A stretch of 31,062 nucleotides of DNA from a virus. Made by a program: the position numbers and the translations under genes. The stretch spans positions 1 to 31,062 of IMG/VR virus record IMGVR_UViG_3300005664_000037. One strand, 5' to 3'. Shown here in pieces: positions 11,498 to 19,769 of the stretch (the first letter of the stretch is position 1; each line of letters begins with the position of its first letter). The notes beneath the pieces were generated by a model. It ran no database searches and was not told the origin of the DNA. It saw only the letters and a program-made list of their open reading frames with translations.

Positions 11498-12004
11498 ATG
11501 GACGAAAAACCTAAGATGGGCGCACCTTCCAAGTACAAGCCCGAATTCATACAACTCTTAAAAGATTATTTTGATGTAGAACCTTACCGCGAAGTTGAGA
11601 AAAAAATCGTAACTAAGCAAGGCGATGTAATTGAGATTCCTACAGATGTTGCAAACGACTTCCCAACTCTAGCAGGATTTGCCGTATCTATCGGAATTCA
11701 TAGAGAAACTATCAGAGAATGGGCTCATGAAAAAGATGAACATGGCAATCTAAAACACCCTGACTTTTCCGCCGCATATAAAATGGCGAGTGAAGTTCAA
11801 GAACATTTTTTAATTACTAACGGCTTAAAAGGATTAACAAATCCGGCGTTTAGTATTTTCGCAGCAAAGAACATTTTGAAATGGCGAGACAATCAGCCCG
11901 GCGAATTAGACCGCAAAGTTGAACACGCTGGCAAAGTCGAAGTCCAACAAACTGATCTTAATGACCGCATTAATCAGATGAAGGGTGGAACAAATGAAAG
12001 CTAG
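11498..12004 (+). CDS. Terminase small subunit (P22 gp3-like)
   Basis: Encodes 168 residues. It opens with GAPSKYKPEFIQLLKDYF. It then carries FAVSIGIHRETIREWAHEKD, a helix-turn-helix-like segment (about 62-81), and PDFSAAYKMASEVQEHFLIT with NGLKGLTNPAFSIFAAKNIL and KWRDNQ, the pattern of small terminases of the P22/Sf6 type. Known role: a ring that recognises the pac or cos site and regulates the large subunit during DNA packaging. It is the first gene of the late rightward block. Its stop overlaps the next start by 11 nt. Confidence 0.82.
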   Translation: MDEKPKMGAPSKYKPEFIQLLKDYFDVEPYREVEKKIVTKQGDVIEIPTDVANDFPTLAGFAVSIGIHRETIREWAHEKDEHGNLKHPDFSAAYKMASEVQEHFLITNGLKGLTNPAFSIFAAKNILKWRDNQPGELDRKVEHAGKVEVQQTDLNDRINQMKGGTNES

Positions 12005-12254
12005 AGATTTTTGCTATTGGTTACAAGGGTACTTCGAAGTTAAAGAGGGCGAGTCAACAGTTCCACATGATAAGTCATTGACTCATCAGCAAGTAGCAAT
12101 GATCAAGAATCATCTTGCAATGGTTTTCAAATACGAAATCGATCCAACTTTTGGCAAACCGCAAATGCAGACAGCACTCGATGAAATTCATCAAGGGCAA
12201 ACACAAGCTACTTCTGGAAAAATTGATTCCGCTGGCTTTGCAATGAGGTGCTAA
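11994..12254 (+). CDS. Conserved phage hypothetical protein (FCYWLQGYFE family)
   Basis: 86 residues from the ATG at 11994, with GGTGGA ahead of it, overlapping the end of the small terminase gene. MKARDFCYWLQGYFEV followed by HQQVAMIKNHLAMVFKYEID is a pattern I recognise from small conserved genes in packaging regions of many tailed phages; function unknown. It is helical with no metal site. Its place inside the terminase operon suggests an accessory packaging or head role. Confidence 0.7.
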   Translation: MKARDFCYWLQGYFEVKEGESTVPHDKSLTHQQVAMIKNHLAMVFKYEIDPTFGKPQMQTALDEIHQGQTQATSGKIDSAGFAMRC

Positions 12255-12255
12255 A

Positions 12256-12465
12256 ATGAACCTAATTCAAGCCCTAGCTAACTATGAACGCGTGGCCGCC
12301 AAAAGCCTGCCCTACGGTTGGTTTGCGTATGATGAAGACGGAATTCTCTATAGATTTGGAATCTCAGGAGTAAAGTCTACATGTATTTGCAATCGAAGCA
12401 TGCTCGAACGAGAAGACTACATAGAATATAAACCCACGCTTAAAATTGTTTCGGAAGAGAAATGA
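12256..12465 (+). CDS. Small hypothetical protein between terminase genes
   Basis: Encodes 69 residues. GAGGTG precedes the ATG at 12256, and the TGA overlaps the large terminase ATG (ATGA), so it is coupled on both sides. The middle (YGWFAYDEDGILYRFGISG) is aromatic and beta-like, and two cysteines follow (TCICNR). No family recognised. Confidence 0.65.
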   Translation: MNLIQALANYERVAAKSLPYGWFAYDEDGILYRFGISGVKSTCICNRSMLEREDYIEYKPTLKIVSEEK

Positions 12466-13967
12466 TCTGCGCTGGCCTAACCCGCGAAAAATCTAATCAA
12501 CTATACTTAGAAGTACTCGGCGACAAAGATACAAAAGCCATGCGGCAACTTTGCACTGAGGACTTATTCTTTCTGTTAACGATAGGCTGTAAGCGCCCAG
12601 ACATTAACAAAGACTGGCTGTATGATAGATGCAGAGAGGTTGAGGCAAGTCCCAACGGGCATTTAGATCTATGGGCACGTGAGCACTATAAATCTACAAT
12701 CATCACGTTTGGCAAAAGCATTCAAGACATTTTGGCAAACCCTGATCACACGCTAATAGGCATTTTCTCACACACCCGCGGTATTGCTAAAGGCTTCCTT
12801 GATCAAATTAAACGCGAACTTGAGCAGAATTCTTACCTTAAAAACCTATTCCCTGATGTTCTATATCAAAACCCGCAATCAGAAGCGCCCAAGTGGTCGC
12901 TAAACGACGGAATCATAGTAAAGCGCACAACTAACCCCAAAGAATCTACCGTTGAGGCTTGGGGCCTTGTCGACGGTCAGCCAACATCTAAGCATTTCAC
13001 TCATTTGATTTACGATGACGTGGTGACTTTAGAGTCCGTCACAACTCCTGAGCAGATTAGAAAAACTACCGCTGCCTGGGAAATGTCGCAGAACTTAGGA
13101 GCAAGAGGGGGCGTAGCGAGATACATCGGCACTCGTTATCATGCGAATGATACCTATAAAACAATGATGGATCGTGGCTCTGTAACGCAAAGAATCTATC
13201 CAGCTACGGACAAAGCGACAGGCAAACCAGTATTTCTAGACGAAGAAACACTAGCTAAAAAGCGCAGAGATATGGGTCCATATACATATGGCACACAGAT
13301 GGAACAGGACCCGATTGCTGATAAGTCCATGGGCTTTAAAGAAGAATGGCTTAAATACTACGACAATTTAAAAGAAACCAAAGGCTGGAATAAATATATT
13401 CTCGTCGATCCTGCTGGCAAAAAGAAGATGACTAACGATTACACCGTTCAAGTTGTGATCGGACTAGCTCCTGATGGTAACTACTACCTGCTTGACGGAA
13501 TCAGAGACCGCATGAATTTAACTGAACGAACTCGTAAGCTGTTTCAACTTCATCGCAAGTGGAAACCAAAAGACGTCGGCTATGAGCAATACGGTATGCA
13601 GTCAGATATTGAGCACATTAAATATGTTCAAGAGACAGAGAATTACAGATTTAATATTAAAGAGCTCGGCGGCTCAGTAGCTAAAGAAGATCGCATCAAG
13701 CGGCTAATTCCTATATTTGAACAAGGTCGATTCTATATGCCTAAGAAGCTTATGTTCGTTGATGTTAAAGGCGAAGCTAAAGACTTTGTGCAGCTATTCA
13801 TTGAGCATGAATATAATAACTTCCCCGTCTCAACTCACGATGACATGTTTGATTGTATCGCTAGGATTCTAGAAGGCGACTTGCATGCTACGTTCCCTCA
13901 GATTGTTGAGGCTGTCGCGCAAGAGTCTTACCCTAGCTACGGCGGGGATCATTCGTGGATGGGTTAA
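12462..13967 (+). CDS. Terminase large subunit
   Basis: Encodes 501 residues, normal for the family. The ATPase domain has a variant Walker A AREHYKST (72-79) and Walker B HLIYDD (181-186). The RNase H-like nuclease domain has ILVDPAGKKKMTNDYT (313-328, Asp316), VGYEQYGMQ (372-380, Glu375) and STHDDMFD (457-464). Known role: motor that pumps DNA into the procapsid through the portal and cuts the concatemer. The ATG overlaps the previous stop. The gene's last bases overlap the 3' end of a gene on the other strand by 4 bp. A lysine-poor, HYK-type Walker A is usual in this terminase group. Confidence 0.93.
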   Translation: MICAGLTREKSNQLYLEVLGDKDTKAMRQLCTEDLFFLLTIGCKRPDINKDWLYDRCREVEASPNGHLDLWAREHYKSTIITFGKSIQDILANPDHTLIGIFSHTRGIAKGFLDQIKRELEQNSYLKNLFPDVLYQNPQSEAPKWSLNDGIIVKRTTNPKESTVEAWGLVDGQPTSKHFTHLIYDDVVTLESVTTPEQIRKTTAAWEMSQNLGARGGVARYIGTRYHANDTYKTMMDRGSVTQRIYPATDKATGKPVFLDEETLAKKRRDMGPYTYGTQMEQDPIADKSMGFKEEWLKYYDNLKETKGWNKYILVDPAGKKKMTNDYTVQVVIGLAPDGNYYLLDGIRDRMNLTERTRKLFQLHRKWKPKDVGYEQYGMQSDIEHIKYVQETENYRFNIKELGGSVAKEDRIKRLIPIFEQGRFYMPKKLMFVDVKGEAKDFVQLFIEHEYNNFPVSTHDDMFDCIARILEGDLHATFPQIVEAVAQESYPSYGGDHSWMG

Positions 13968-14167
13968 TCAATGACTGGTTCAAAGTGCATTGGCAAGTAT
14001 GACTGCAGAACTCCTCGGTCGTTATAAACCACGATTTTGTATTGGGCCGTATTAAACGCACCACCGCCCATTCCTTGTCTGTCCTCCTCAGTAACGTGCA
14101 AAATGTTACCGAGATATATTTTTCCTGTCGTTAGGTTCATAGAGCTAATTTTCGATTTCAACTTCAT
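13964..14167 (-). CDS. Small hypothetical protein, antisense to the late operon
   Basis: Encodes 67 residues, beta-rich (GKIYLGNILHVTEEDRQ, QYKIVVYNDRGVLQSYL), like a small SH3- or OB-type barrel, with an internal GMGGG. AAGGA lies 5 nt ahead of the ATG. It converges with the large terminase gene, overlapping its stop. Together with the gene at 14204-14602 and two tRNAs it forms a minus-strand island within the rightward late block. Family not recognised. Confidence 0.6.
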   Translation of the reverse strand: MKLKSKISSMNLTTGKIYLGNILHVTEEDRQGMGGGAFNTAQYKIVVYNDRGVLQSYLPMHFEPVID

Positions 14168-14203
14168 ATTTTTCCTTCGGGCAATGCCCTACACCGTAGC
14201 TTG

Positions 14204-14602
14204 CTAGTTCTTAATTAAACTGATGGCTGCGGAAGCAATTGCTGTTATAGCCGAAACAACCGAGACCCAAAACACTGGTCGGCCTCGCCTGTCTGTTGCT
14301 TTTCTATCTAAAACTAATTTTATGTATTCAATATGGTCACGAAGCGCGTCGCGAGTCATCGCGACATCAGTACCTGTAGAGTTTATTGTTATATATCGAC
14401 TCAAGATGAATACCAAATCCTTCTCGTTTAAGTGCTCCAGGCAGACTGAGTAGTATCGATGAAACCTATCCGCATCGGCAAAAGTATTGAGACGATCTCG
14501 AGACTCCTTCGCGATCATGTCGGCGTCGACACCATTAATCAATTTACCGAACTTCCAATCTACATACTTGTTTTTAAAACGTGAAAACATTCTTTTAAAC
14601 AT
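14204..14602 (-). CDS. Hypothetical protein with C-terminal membrane anchor
   Basis: Encodes 132 residues. Residues about 1-105 are charged and helical (RFHRYYSVCLEHLNEKDLVF). Residues about 110-130 (FWVSVVSAITAIASAAISLI) form one membrane segment preceded by basic RKATDRRGR, so the bulk should face the cytoplasm. The ATG at 14602 has no strong ribosome binding site; an internal ATG at 14590 is an alternative. It lies downstream of the tRNAs on the same strand. A tail-anchored moron is plausible; the function is unknown. Confidence 0.6.
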   Translation of the reverse strand: MFKRMFSRFKNKYVDWKFGKLINGVDADMIAKESRDRLNTFADADRFHRYYSVCLEHLNEKDLVFILSRYITINSTGTDVAMTRDALRDHIEYIKLVLDRKATDRRGRPVFWVSVVSAITAIASAAISLIKN

Positions 14603-14673
14603 TTACGACTGTTACCAAGTAGTTTAGAAAAAACAACAAAATGACTCCACCATTGTATAAATTGCAAATAAAA

Positions 14674-14747
14674 TGGGGTGACGTGTGAGAACCGAACTCA
14701 CGTGACCAGGATCACAACCTGATGAACTACCACTGTTCTAACGCCAC
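14674..14747 (-). tRNA. tRNA-His (GTG), unusual 5' end and T loop
   Basis: 74 nt folding as a full cloverleaf: acceptor GTGGCGT/ACGTCAC, D stem GAAC/GTTC, anticodon stem TCAGG/CCTGG with loop TTGTGAT, T stem GTGAG/CTCAC, discriminator C and encoded CCA. The anticodon GTG gives histidine. Two oddities: the base before G1 is T, so the usual extra G-1 of tRNA-His is not encoded, and the T loop TTCGGTT has G where A58 is nearly universal. It lies 2 nt after tRNA-Gln and probably shares its transcript. Confidence 0.88.
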
Positions 14748-14749
14748 AT

Positions 14750-14823
14750 TGGAAGGGGATCTAGGATTTGAACCTAGAACGCGAGAGTCAAAGTCCCGCA
14801 TGTTACCATTACACTAATCCCCA
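14750..14823 (-). tRNA. tRNA-Gln (TTG)
   Basis: 74 nt including encoded CCA. Acceptor TGGGGAT/ATCCCCT has an unpaired first position, which is typical of glutamine tRNAs (weak 1-72 pair). D stem GTGT/ACAT, anticodon stem CGGGA/TCTCG with loop CTTTGAC, T arm CTAGG-TTCAAAT-CCTAG. The anticodon TTG reads CAA and CAG. It is the first gene of the minus-strand island. Confidence 0.9.
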
Positions 14824-14858
14824 ATAAAAAAAGGCCACGCAATTGGAAACGTGACCTT
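14824..14858 (-). terminator. Intrinsic terminator or attenuator upstream of the tRNAs
   Basis: On the minus strand AAGGTCACG (14858-14850) pairs with CGTGGCCTT (14839-14831), eight Watson-Crick pairs with one wobble position, loop 10 nt, followed by a run of seven T and ATT. It stands just before the tRNA-Gln 5' end, not after a gene. It may insulate the tRNAs from incoming transcripts or act as an attenuator. Confidence 0.6.
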
Positions 14859-14907
14859 AAAGGAATGAAATGAACTTAGCGTAGAAACCTAATCTAATCA
14901 CAGCTTT

Positions 14908-14973
14908 TACGCTCACTACACCTATTTATTTATATAGGTTTTATATATAATTTTACACCCACAATATTGAAAT
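14908..14973 (+). promoter_or_regulatory. AT-rich region with TATAAT ahead of the portal gene
   Basis: TATAAT at 14946-14951 is followed by about 22 nt to the GTG start of the portal gene. No good -35 box is seen. A weak stem ACCTAT/ATAGGT (14920-14925 and 14934-14939) lies just upstream. It could restart late transcription after the antisense island, possibly with a phage-encoded activator. Confidence 0.4.
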
Positions 14974-17148
14974 GTGGATGAATCCCAAGACAAAACAGAA
15001 GACAAAAAGAAATCTCACGAAGATATCTTAGCCACGGCTAGAAAGCGCTTTGCTCTAGCTATTGAAGCTACCAAAGACATGCGAGATCTTGGGGATGAAG
15101 ATATAAAATTCATCGCCGGCGATCAATGGCCTGATGATATTAAAGCTTTCAGAACAAACGCTAAGCGCCCTGTCATTACAATCAATAGATGTCCTCAAAT
15201 GGTCAGAAACGTAACGAATGACCAGAAATTAAATCGTCCTTCTATTAAAGTATACCCGTGCGATGATAAAGCCGACGTTGATACTGCTAAAATATTTCAA
15301 GGCTTAATCCGCCAAATTGAAAACGAATCAAACGCTGAGCAAGCCTATGACACCGCTCATGAAAACGCAGCCAAACGCTCATACGGTTACTGGCGCGTAA
15401 TCACAGAGTATGAATCACCCACATCACTCAAACAAAAAATATTAATTAAAAGAATTCGAAACCCCAATTCAGTACTCCTTGATCCGTTCCACAAAGAAAA
15501 AGACGGTAGCGATGCGAAGTGGGGTTTTGTATTTGAAGACATTCCAAAAGATGAATTCGCAGCTGAATATCCTGACTCTGAATTAACAGAAGCTGGCGCG
15601 TGGAAAGTTGACGGCCAAAATGATTTAAACTGGGTCGGCGATAACACCGTAAGAATCGCTGAGTATTTCACTATTGAATACCAAGATGACGAACTACTTG
15701 AAGTGCAAATCATAAGCGCTGAAGGTTCTTCCGTTGAAACTATCTTGCAGTCTCAAGCTAAAGACATTCTTGCGAAATTAGAAGCAAACGGCGCTCAAGT
15801 TTTAATGACTGGAAAGTCTCGTAAGACAAAAATTCCGGTTGTTGAGTGGTACAAAATGGACGGCTGCACAATCCATGATGAAAACGTTTTTCCCGGTCAG
15901 TACATCCCGATCATTCCTTGCTACGGTGAAGAACACGACATTGACGGCAAAGTAATTTATGAATCAGTTATCCGCCATTCTAAAGATTCTCAGCGCCTCT
16001 ATAATTACAATAAATCTACAATTGCCGAAACTATCGCAATGGCTCCAAAAGCTCCTTACATCGTAGTTGAGGGGCAAATTCCTAAGCAGTATGAACCACA
16101 ATGGCGAACGGCAAACACTGCAAACCACGCATATTTAACTTATTCTCCAGTCGACGTTAATGGCAACCTTGCTCCTCCGCCTCAGCGACAAGTATATGAG
16201 CCTCCAATTCAGGCCGTAACTCAAGCCGCAATGGTTGAGGCTGAAGATATGAAAAATACTTCTGGCATCACAGATTCGGCGATGGGCAATCGCTCTAATG
16301 AAACTTCAGGACTAGCTATTAATGCTAGAGCTCAACAATCACAAAAGAACACATTCCACTTAACTGACAACGTTAACTTATCAATCAAACACACTGGCAG
16401 AATTCTAGTCGATATCATTCCTATTGTTTACGACACGGCTCAAGCAGTTCGTATTTTAGGTGAAGATAATGAAGGTGAAATCGTTAAGATTAACGAGCTA
16501 TTCACTTACAAAGGTGAAAAACGCACGTTTGATTTCAGCCGTGGTAAGTACGACGTTTACGTTGATTCAGGTCCAGGATACGCAACGAAACGTCAAGAGG
16601 CCGTTGAATCAATGCTCGAAATGGCAAAAGCCGCTCCACAAATTATGCAAATCGCACCCGATCTAATCGTTAGAAACTTAGATTGGCCGGGAGCTACTGA
16701 GCTTGCTGAGCGTTTGAAGAAAACTGTAGATCCAAAATTAATCGATAGCAAAGATCAAGCTCCTATTCCGCCAGAGATCCAAAATCAAATGATGCAAATG
16801 GATCAAACAATCAAAATGCTGACCGCAAGATCAGCTGAGCTTGAAACGAACGAAGCTACTAAGAAAATGGAACTTGAATCTAAAGAGCGCATCGAAACTC
16901 TAAAGCTGCAAACACAAGTAGCTCTTAAAGATATGGATATCAAAGCCAAAGCGCTCGATGCGACTTACAAAGCCGAATTGGACAGCATCAAACTGATGAT
17001 GAACAAGCGTCTCGGCCTGCTCGATTTTAATGAACCAATTAATGACGAATTTGAACAATCTGGACCCGATCAGTCTGAGAATTTTCAAATGAATCAAGAA
17101 CAAAACGAAAACTTTCCCGGACAACAACCGGGCTTAACGGAGTACTAG
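14974..17148 (+). CDS. Portal protein (P22 gp1-like)
   Basis: 724 residues from a GTG at 14974, the size of P22-type portals. Recognisable segments: DEDIKFIAGDQWPDD (about 41-55), RPVITINRCPQMVRNVTNDQ (about 65-84), then NAAKRSYGYWRVITEYE and ILIKRIRNPNSVLLDP, and further on a SGITDSAMGNRSNETSG region. The C-terminal about 130 residues form a long coiled coil (EIQNQMMQMDQTIKML onward), like the barrel of P22 portals. Known role: a 12-subunit ring at one capsid vertex, the channel for packaging and ejection and the dock for the gp4/gp10 tail proteins encoded downstream. No ribosome binding site is seen before the GTG, although the scaffold gene 1 nt after the stop has one. Confidence 0.9.
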   Translation: MDESQDKTEDKKKSHEDILATARKRFALAIEATKDMRDLGDEDIKFIAGDQWPDDIKAFRTNAKRPVITINRCPQMVRNVTNDQKLNRPSIKVYPCDDKADVDTAKIFQGLIRQIENESNAEQAYDTAHENAAKRSYGYWRVITEYESPTSLKQKILIKRIRNPNSVLLDPFHKEKDGSDAKWGFVFEDIPKDEFAAEYPDSELTEAGAWKVDGQNDLNWVGDNTVRIAEYFTIEYQDDELLEVQIISAEGSSVETILQSQAKDILAKLEANGAQVLMTGKSRKTKIPVVEWYKMDGCTIHDENVFPGQYIPIIPCYGEEHDIDGKVIYESVIRHSKDSQRLYNYNKSTIAETIAMAPKAPYIVVEGQIPKQYEPQWRTANTANHAYLTYSPVDVNGNLAPPPQRQVYEPPIQAVTQAAMVEAEDMKNTSGITDSAMGNRSNETSGLAINARAQQSQKNTFHLTDNVNLSIKHTGRILVDIIPIVYDTAQAVRILGEDNEGEIVKINELFTYKGEKRTFDFSRGKYDVYVDSGPGYATKRQEAVESMLEMAKAAPQIMQIAPDLIVRNLDWPGATELAERLKKTVDPKLIDSKDQAPIPPEIQNQMMQMDQTIKMLTARSAELETNEATKKMELESKERIETLKLQTQVALKDMDIKAKALDATYKAELDSIKLMMNKRLGLLDFNEPINDEFEQSGPDQSENFQMNQEQNENFPGQQPGLTEY

Positions 17149-17149
17149 A

Positions 17150-18061
17150 ATGAGCACACCTGCTTTGTCTAATACCGATTCAAAGACTGCTGATGGCAAT
17201 GCTAATGGCGGCAACGAATCTGAATTAGATCAAAACAAATCCGCTTCTCGCTCTCAAGAGCAAGATGAAACTGCAGATGATTCGGAAACATCTGAAAACG
17301 ATTCGGAATCTGAAGATACAGAAGATGAAATCAAGGATGATTCATCAGAAGAATCAAAAGATAAACCAAAGAAGAATGGTTATAAGAGAAAAATTGGTAA
17401 GCTAACAGCTGAGAAAACTGCGGCTGAACGCAGAGCCCTTGCTGCTGAGGCTGCGCTTCTGGCGTTGAAACAACCCGCTGCGAAGACAGAGCCAAATGAA
17501 GCTAAACCAACTGGAAAACCAAACCCAGACGACTTTGATACAAATGCTGAGTATATCGACGCAGTAACTGACTGGAAACTTGAGCAACGTGAACTTAAAG
17601 CTAAAGCGGAGATTGAAAAAGAATCTTCTGCTAAAGCTGAAAAGCAACGTCAATCGGAATTCGTCAGCAAAGTATCTGAGTTTGTTAAAGCAAATCCAGA
17701 TTTCGAAGATGTAGTTGAGGACTGCGAAGTAGATCTTTCTAAAGAACTACAAAAGCAAATCCTTGATTCTGATATCGCTCCGAAATTGATGTACGAATTA
17801 GCAAAGAACCCAGCTGAGATCGAAAGACTCAATGAGCTCTCAGGTTCAAAGCTAATCAAGCAGCTAGGAATTCTCGAAGACCGCTATTCAAAAGCTTCTG
17901 AATCGACAAAAGAAATTAAAACAAGCAAAGCACCGACGCCAATTACTCCTGTTGGATCAAAAGGATCAGCAAGTCATAAGACTATTTTTAATGCTGCAAA
18001 CCAATCTGAGTATGAGTCACTTCGGCGCGAACAAATGAAATCTAAGAAGGCATGGGGCTAA
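17150..18061 (+). CDS. Scaffolding protein (P22 gp8-like position)
   Basis: Encodes 303 residues. The N-terminal 70 residues are very acidic and Ser/Glu-rich. The middle is an Ala/Lys/Glu coiled coil (GKLTAEKTAAERRALAAEAA). Residues about 170-245 are helical (EFVKANPDFEDVVEDCEVDL), and a basic tail ends SLRREQMKSKKAWG. Acidic N-terminus, coil and short basic C-terminus between portal and coat is the plan of a scaffolding protein, whose basic tail contacts coat. Known role: drives procapsid assembly and leaves before packaging. GGAG precedes the ATG, 1 nt after the portal stop. Confidence 0.82.
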   Translation: MSTPALSNTDSKTADGNANGGNESELDQNKSASRSQEQDETADDSETSENDSESEDTEDEIKDDSSEESKDKPKKNGYKRKIGKLTAEKTAAERRALAAEAALLALKQPAAKTEPNEAKPTGKPNPDDFDTNAEYIDAVTDWKLEQRELKAKAEIEKESSAKAEKQRQSEFVSKVSEFVKANPDFEDVVEDCEVDLSKELQKQILDSDIAPKLMYELAKNPAEIERLNELSGSKLIKQLGILEDRYSKASESTKEIKTSKAPTPITPVGSKGSASHKTIFNAANQSEYESLRREQMKSKKAWG

Positions 18062-18117
18062 CTTAGAAAGATTAAACTTTTACCTTTGTTCCATAACTAG
18101 GAACCAGGAGATATAAA

Positions 18118-19362
18118 ATGGCAAGCAATTCAATATTAACCAATGATGTAATTTTACGCGAGAGCTTGATGGCTCTTAAAAATCATCTAGTTTTCACAAA
18201 AGGCGCAACGAGAGAATATAGCAAAGAGTTTGCAAAGTCTGGCGCAAAAGTCGGCAATACAATTAATATTCGCAAACCAGTAAGATACGAAGTCACCGAA
18301 GGCGCTACTTTAAACATTCAAGGCAGCCAAGACCAATCAATGCCATTGGTTCTAGATAAACACTTTCACGTTGGCCTAGCTTTCTCTGAAGTTGATAGAA
18401 CTCTATCGCTTGATAAATTCCGGGAAAGATACATCGACAACGCCATGATCGCAATGGGAAACAAAATTGATTCAACTTTTTTCGCCGATATGGTTAAGCA
18501 AGTTGGTAACTCAGTTGGCGTTCCTAGTCCATCTGCACTTCCTAACTCAATGAAACCATTTTCTTTTGCTAAGGCTAAAATTGCTTCGTTGGGCGGTCCA
18601 AAGGGAATTTACTCAGCAGTACTTGATCCATTGAGTGAGGCGTCTTTGATTGATGGTCAAAAATCTTTATTCCAATCATCTGAGAAAATTGCTGATCAAT
18701 ATGAGTCAGGTGAAATGGGATTAGCTGGCGGGATGCGCTTTGCAATGTCGCAAAACGTGCCTAAGCATACAGCCGGTGCTCCAGTTGGAACTCCCAAGAT
18801 CTCTACCACAGTAACCACAAATGGAACTGCAACGCTAGCTTTAGACGGGATCACTGGATCAATCACTAACTGTTATAAAAAAGGTGATTCAATCCAAATC
18901 GCTAACGTTTACTCTGTTAATCCTCAAACGAAAGAAAACACAGGTGAATTAGCTCAGTTCGTTGTAACAGCAGATACAAATTCGTCTTCTGGCTCAATTG
19001 CATCGCTTCCAATTTCCCCTGCTATTGTTCTCGATGGACCATACAAAAACGTAAACAGAGCACCTACTGATGAGGACGCTGTAACTCTTTTTGGCCACGC
19101 GACAAATTACGCTGGAATCGTTGCTCCGCAAAATCTTGTTTATCACAAGTCTGCGTTTGCGTTCGGATCTGCGGATTTCGAATTGCCAGATGCTGGCGTG
19201 AAAGCGTCGCGCGTTTCAGATGAGGACGCTGGTATTTCATTAATGATGTGCTCTCAGTACGACATCACTAACCACAGAACAATACACCGTATTGATTTCT
19301 TGGGCGGATGGAAATGTGTTTACCAAGAGCTTGCGGCACGTGTCGTCGGACAACTTTCTTAG
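18118..19362 (+). CDS. Major coat protein (P22 gp5-like)
   Basis: 414 residues, close to the 430 of P22 coat. The N-terminus SILTNDVILRESLMALKNHL with GAKVGNTINIRKPVRY and DQSMPLVLDKHFHVGLAFSE, then DRTLSLDKFRERYID, matches the P22 coat family (HK97 fold, N-arm and E-loop). A beta-rich insertion follows (about 220-310), then ISLMMCSQYDITNHRTIHRI and DFLGGWKCVYQELAAR. It forms the icosahedral shell. A strong AGGAG sits ahead of the ATG and a perfect 8-bp hairpin follows the stop, both fitting very high expression. Confidence 0.92.
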   Translation: MASNSILTNDVILRESLMALKNHLVFTKGATREYSKEFAKSGAKVGNTINIRKPVRYEVTEGATLNIQGSQDQSMPLVLDKHFHVGLAFSEVDRTLSLDKFRERYIDNAMIAMGNKIDSTFFADMVKQVGNSVGVPSPSALPNSMKPFSFAKAKIASLGGPKGIYSAVLDPLSEASLIDGQKSLFQSSEKIADQYESGEMGLAGGMRFAMSQNVPKHTAGAPVGTPKISTTVTTNGTATLALDGITGSITNCYKKGDSIQIANVYSVNPQTKENTGELAQFVVTADTNSSSGSIASLPISPAIVLDGPYKNVNRAPTDEDAVTLFGHATNYAGIVAPQNLVYHKSAFAFGSADFELPDAGVKASRVSDEDAGISLMMCSQYDITNHRTIHRIDFLGGWKCVYQELAARVVGQLS

Positions 19363-19378
19363 AACTCAATAAACTAGT

Positions 19379-19401
19379 GGGTCTCGTTAACAGCGAGACC
19401 C
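19379..19401 (+). other. Perfect hairpin after the coat gene
   Basis: GGGTCTCG (19379-19386) and CGAGACCC (19394-19401) enclose a 7-nt loop TTAACAG. It begins 16 nt after the coat stop. The following bases (TACACAAAAACTTT) are not a T-run, so it is more likely an mRNA stabiliser, processing site or partial terminator than a strong terminator. Confidence 0.65.
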
Positions 19402-19430
19402 TACACAAAAACTTTAACAGGAGATTTTAA

Positions 19431-19697
19431 ATGAATACATCAACAGATGCTTTAGAAACAAACACACCTAAATCAAGTGGCGGATTTACGTTAGGACAAT
19501 CTTCAACTGACTTAGTAGCATTGCATGGAGCTGCTCCAGTGGCTCAGCGTTCAGGAGCTGCGCAAGCGGCGGTAGCAACAACTACGCCAGCGACTTCGTC
19601 ATATGGCTACACCCTAGCTCAAGCTACGGCGATCATCACTCTACTTAATGAGATTCGCGCTGCTTTAGTTGAAAAAGGAATTATTGCAGGAGCTTAG
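19431..19697 (+). CDS. Small head fibre/decoration-like protein
   Basis: Encodes 88 residues. The segment LGQSSTDLVALHGAAPVAQR followed by SGAAQAAVATTTPATSS and the C-terminal ATAIITLLNEIRAALVEKGI matches a pattern common in phage genes beside coat: a (Y/L)HGATPV-Q motif, a Thr/Ala linker and a short trimerising helix with LI-G at the end. I associate it with head fibre or decoration proteins. AGGAG precedes the ATG. It sits between the coat hairpin and the gp4-like gene. Confidence 0.65.
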   Translation: MNTSTDALETNTPKSSGGFTLGQSSTDLVALHGAAPVAQRSGAAQAAVATTTPATSSYGYTLAQATAIITLLNEIRAALVEKGIIAGA

Positions 19698-19769
19698 CTC
19701 TGAAAATATTTAAGTACACACTGGCGGCTTGGACACTGCGCCTTGCCGTCCTTCTTTCGTGAGGCACGA

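Noticed and set aside
14960-14990. ATG at 14972 as the portal start
   Set aside because: It is in a different frame; the portal frame starts at the GTG at 14974.
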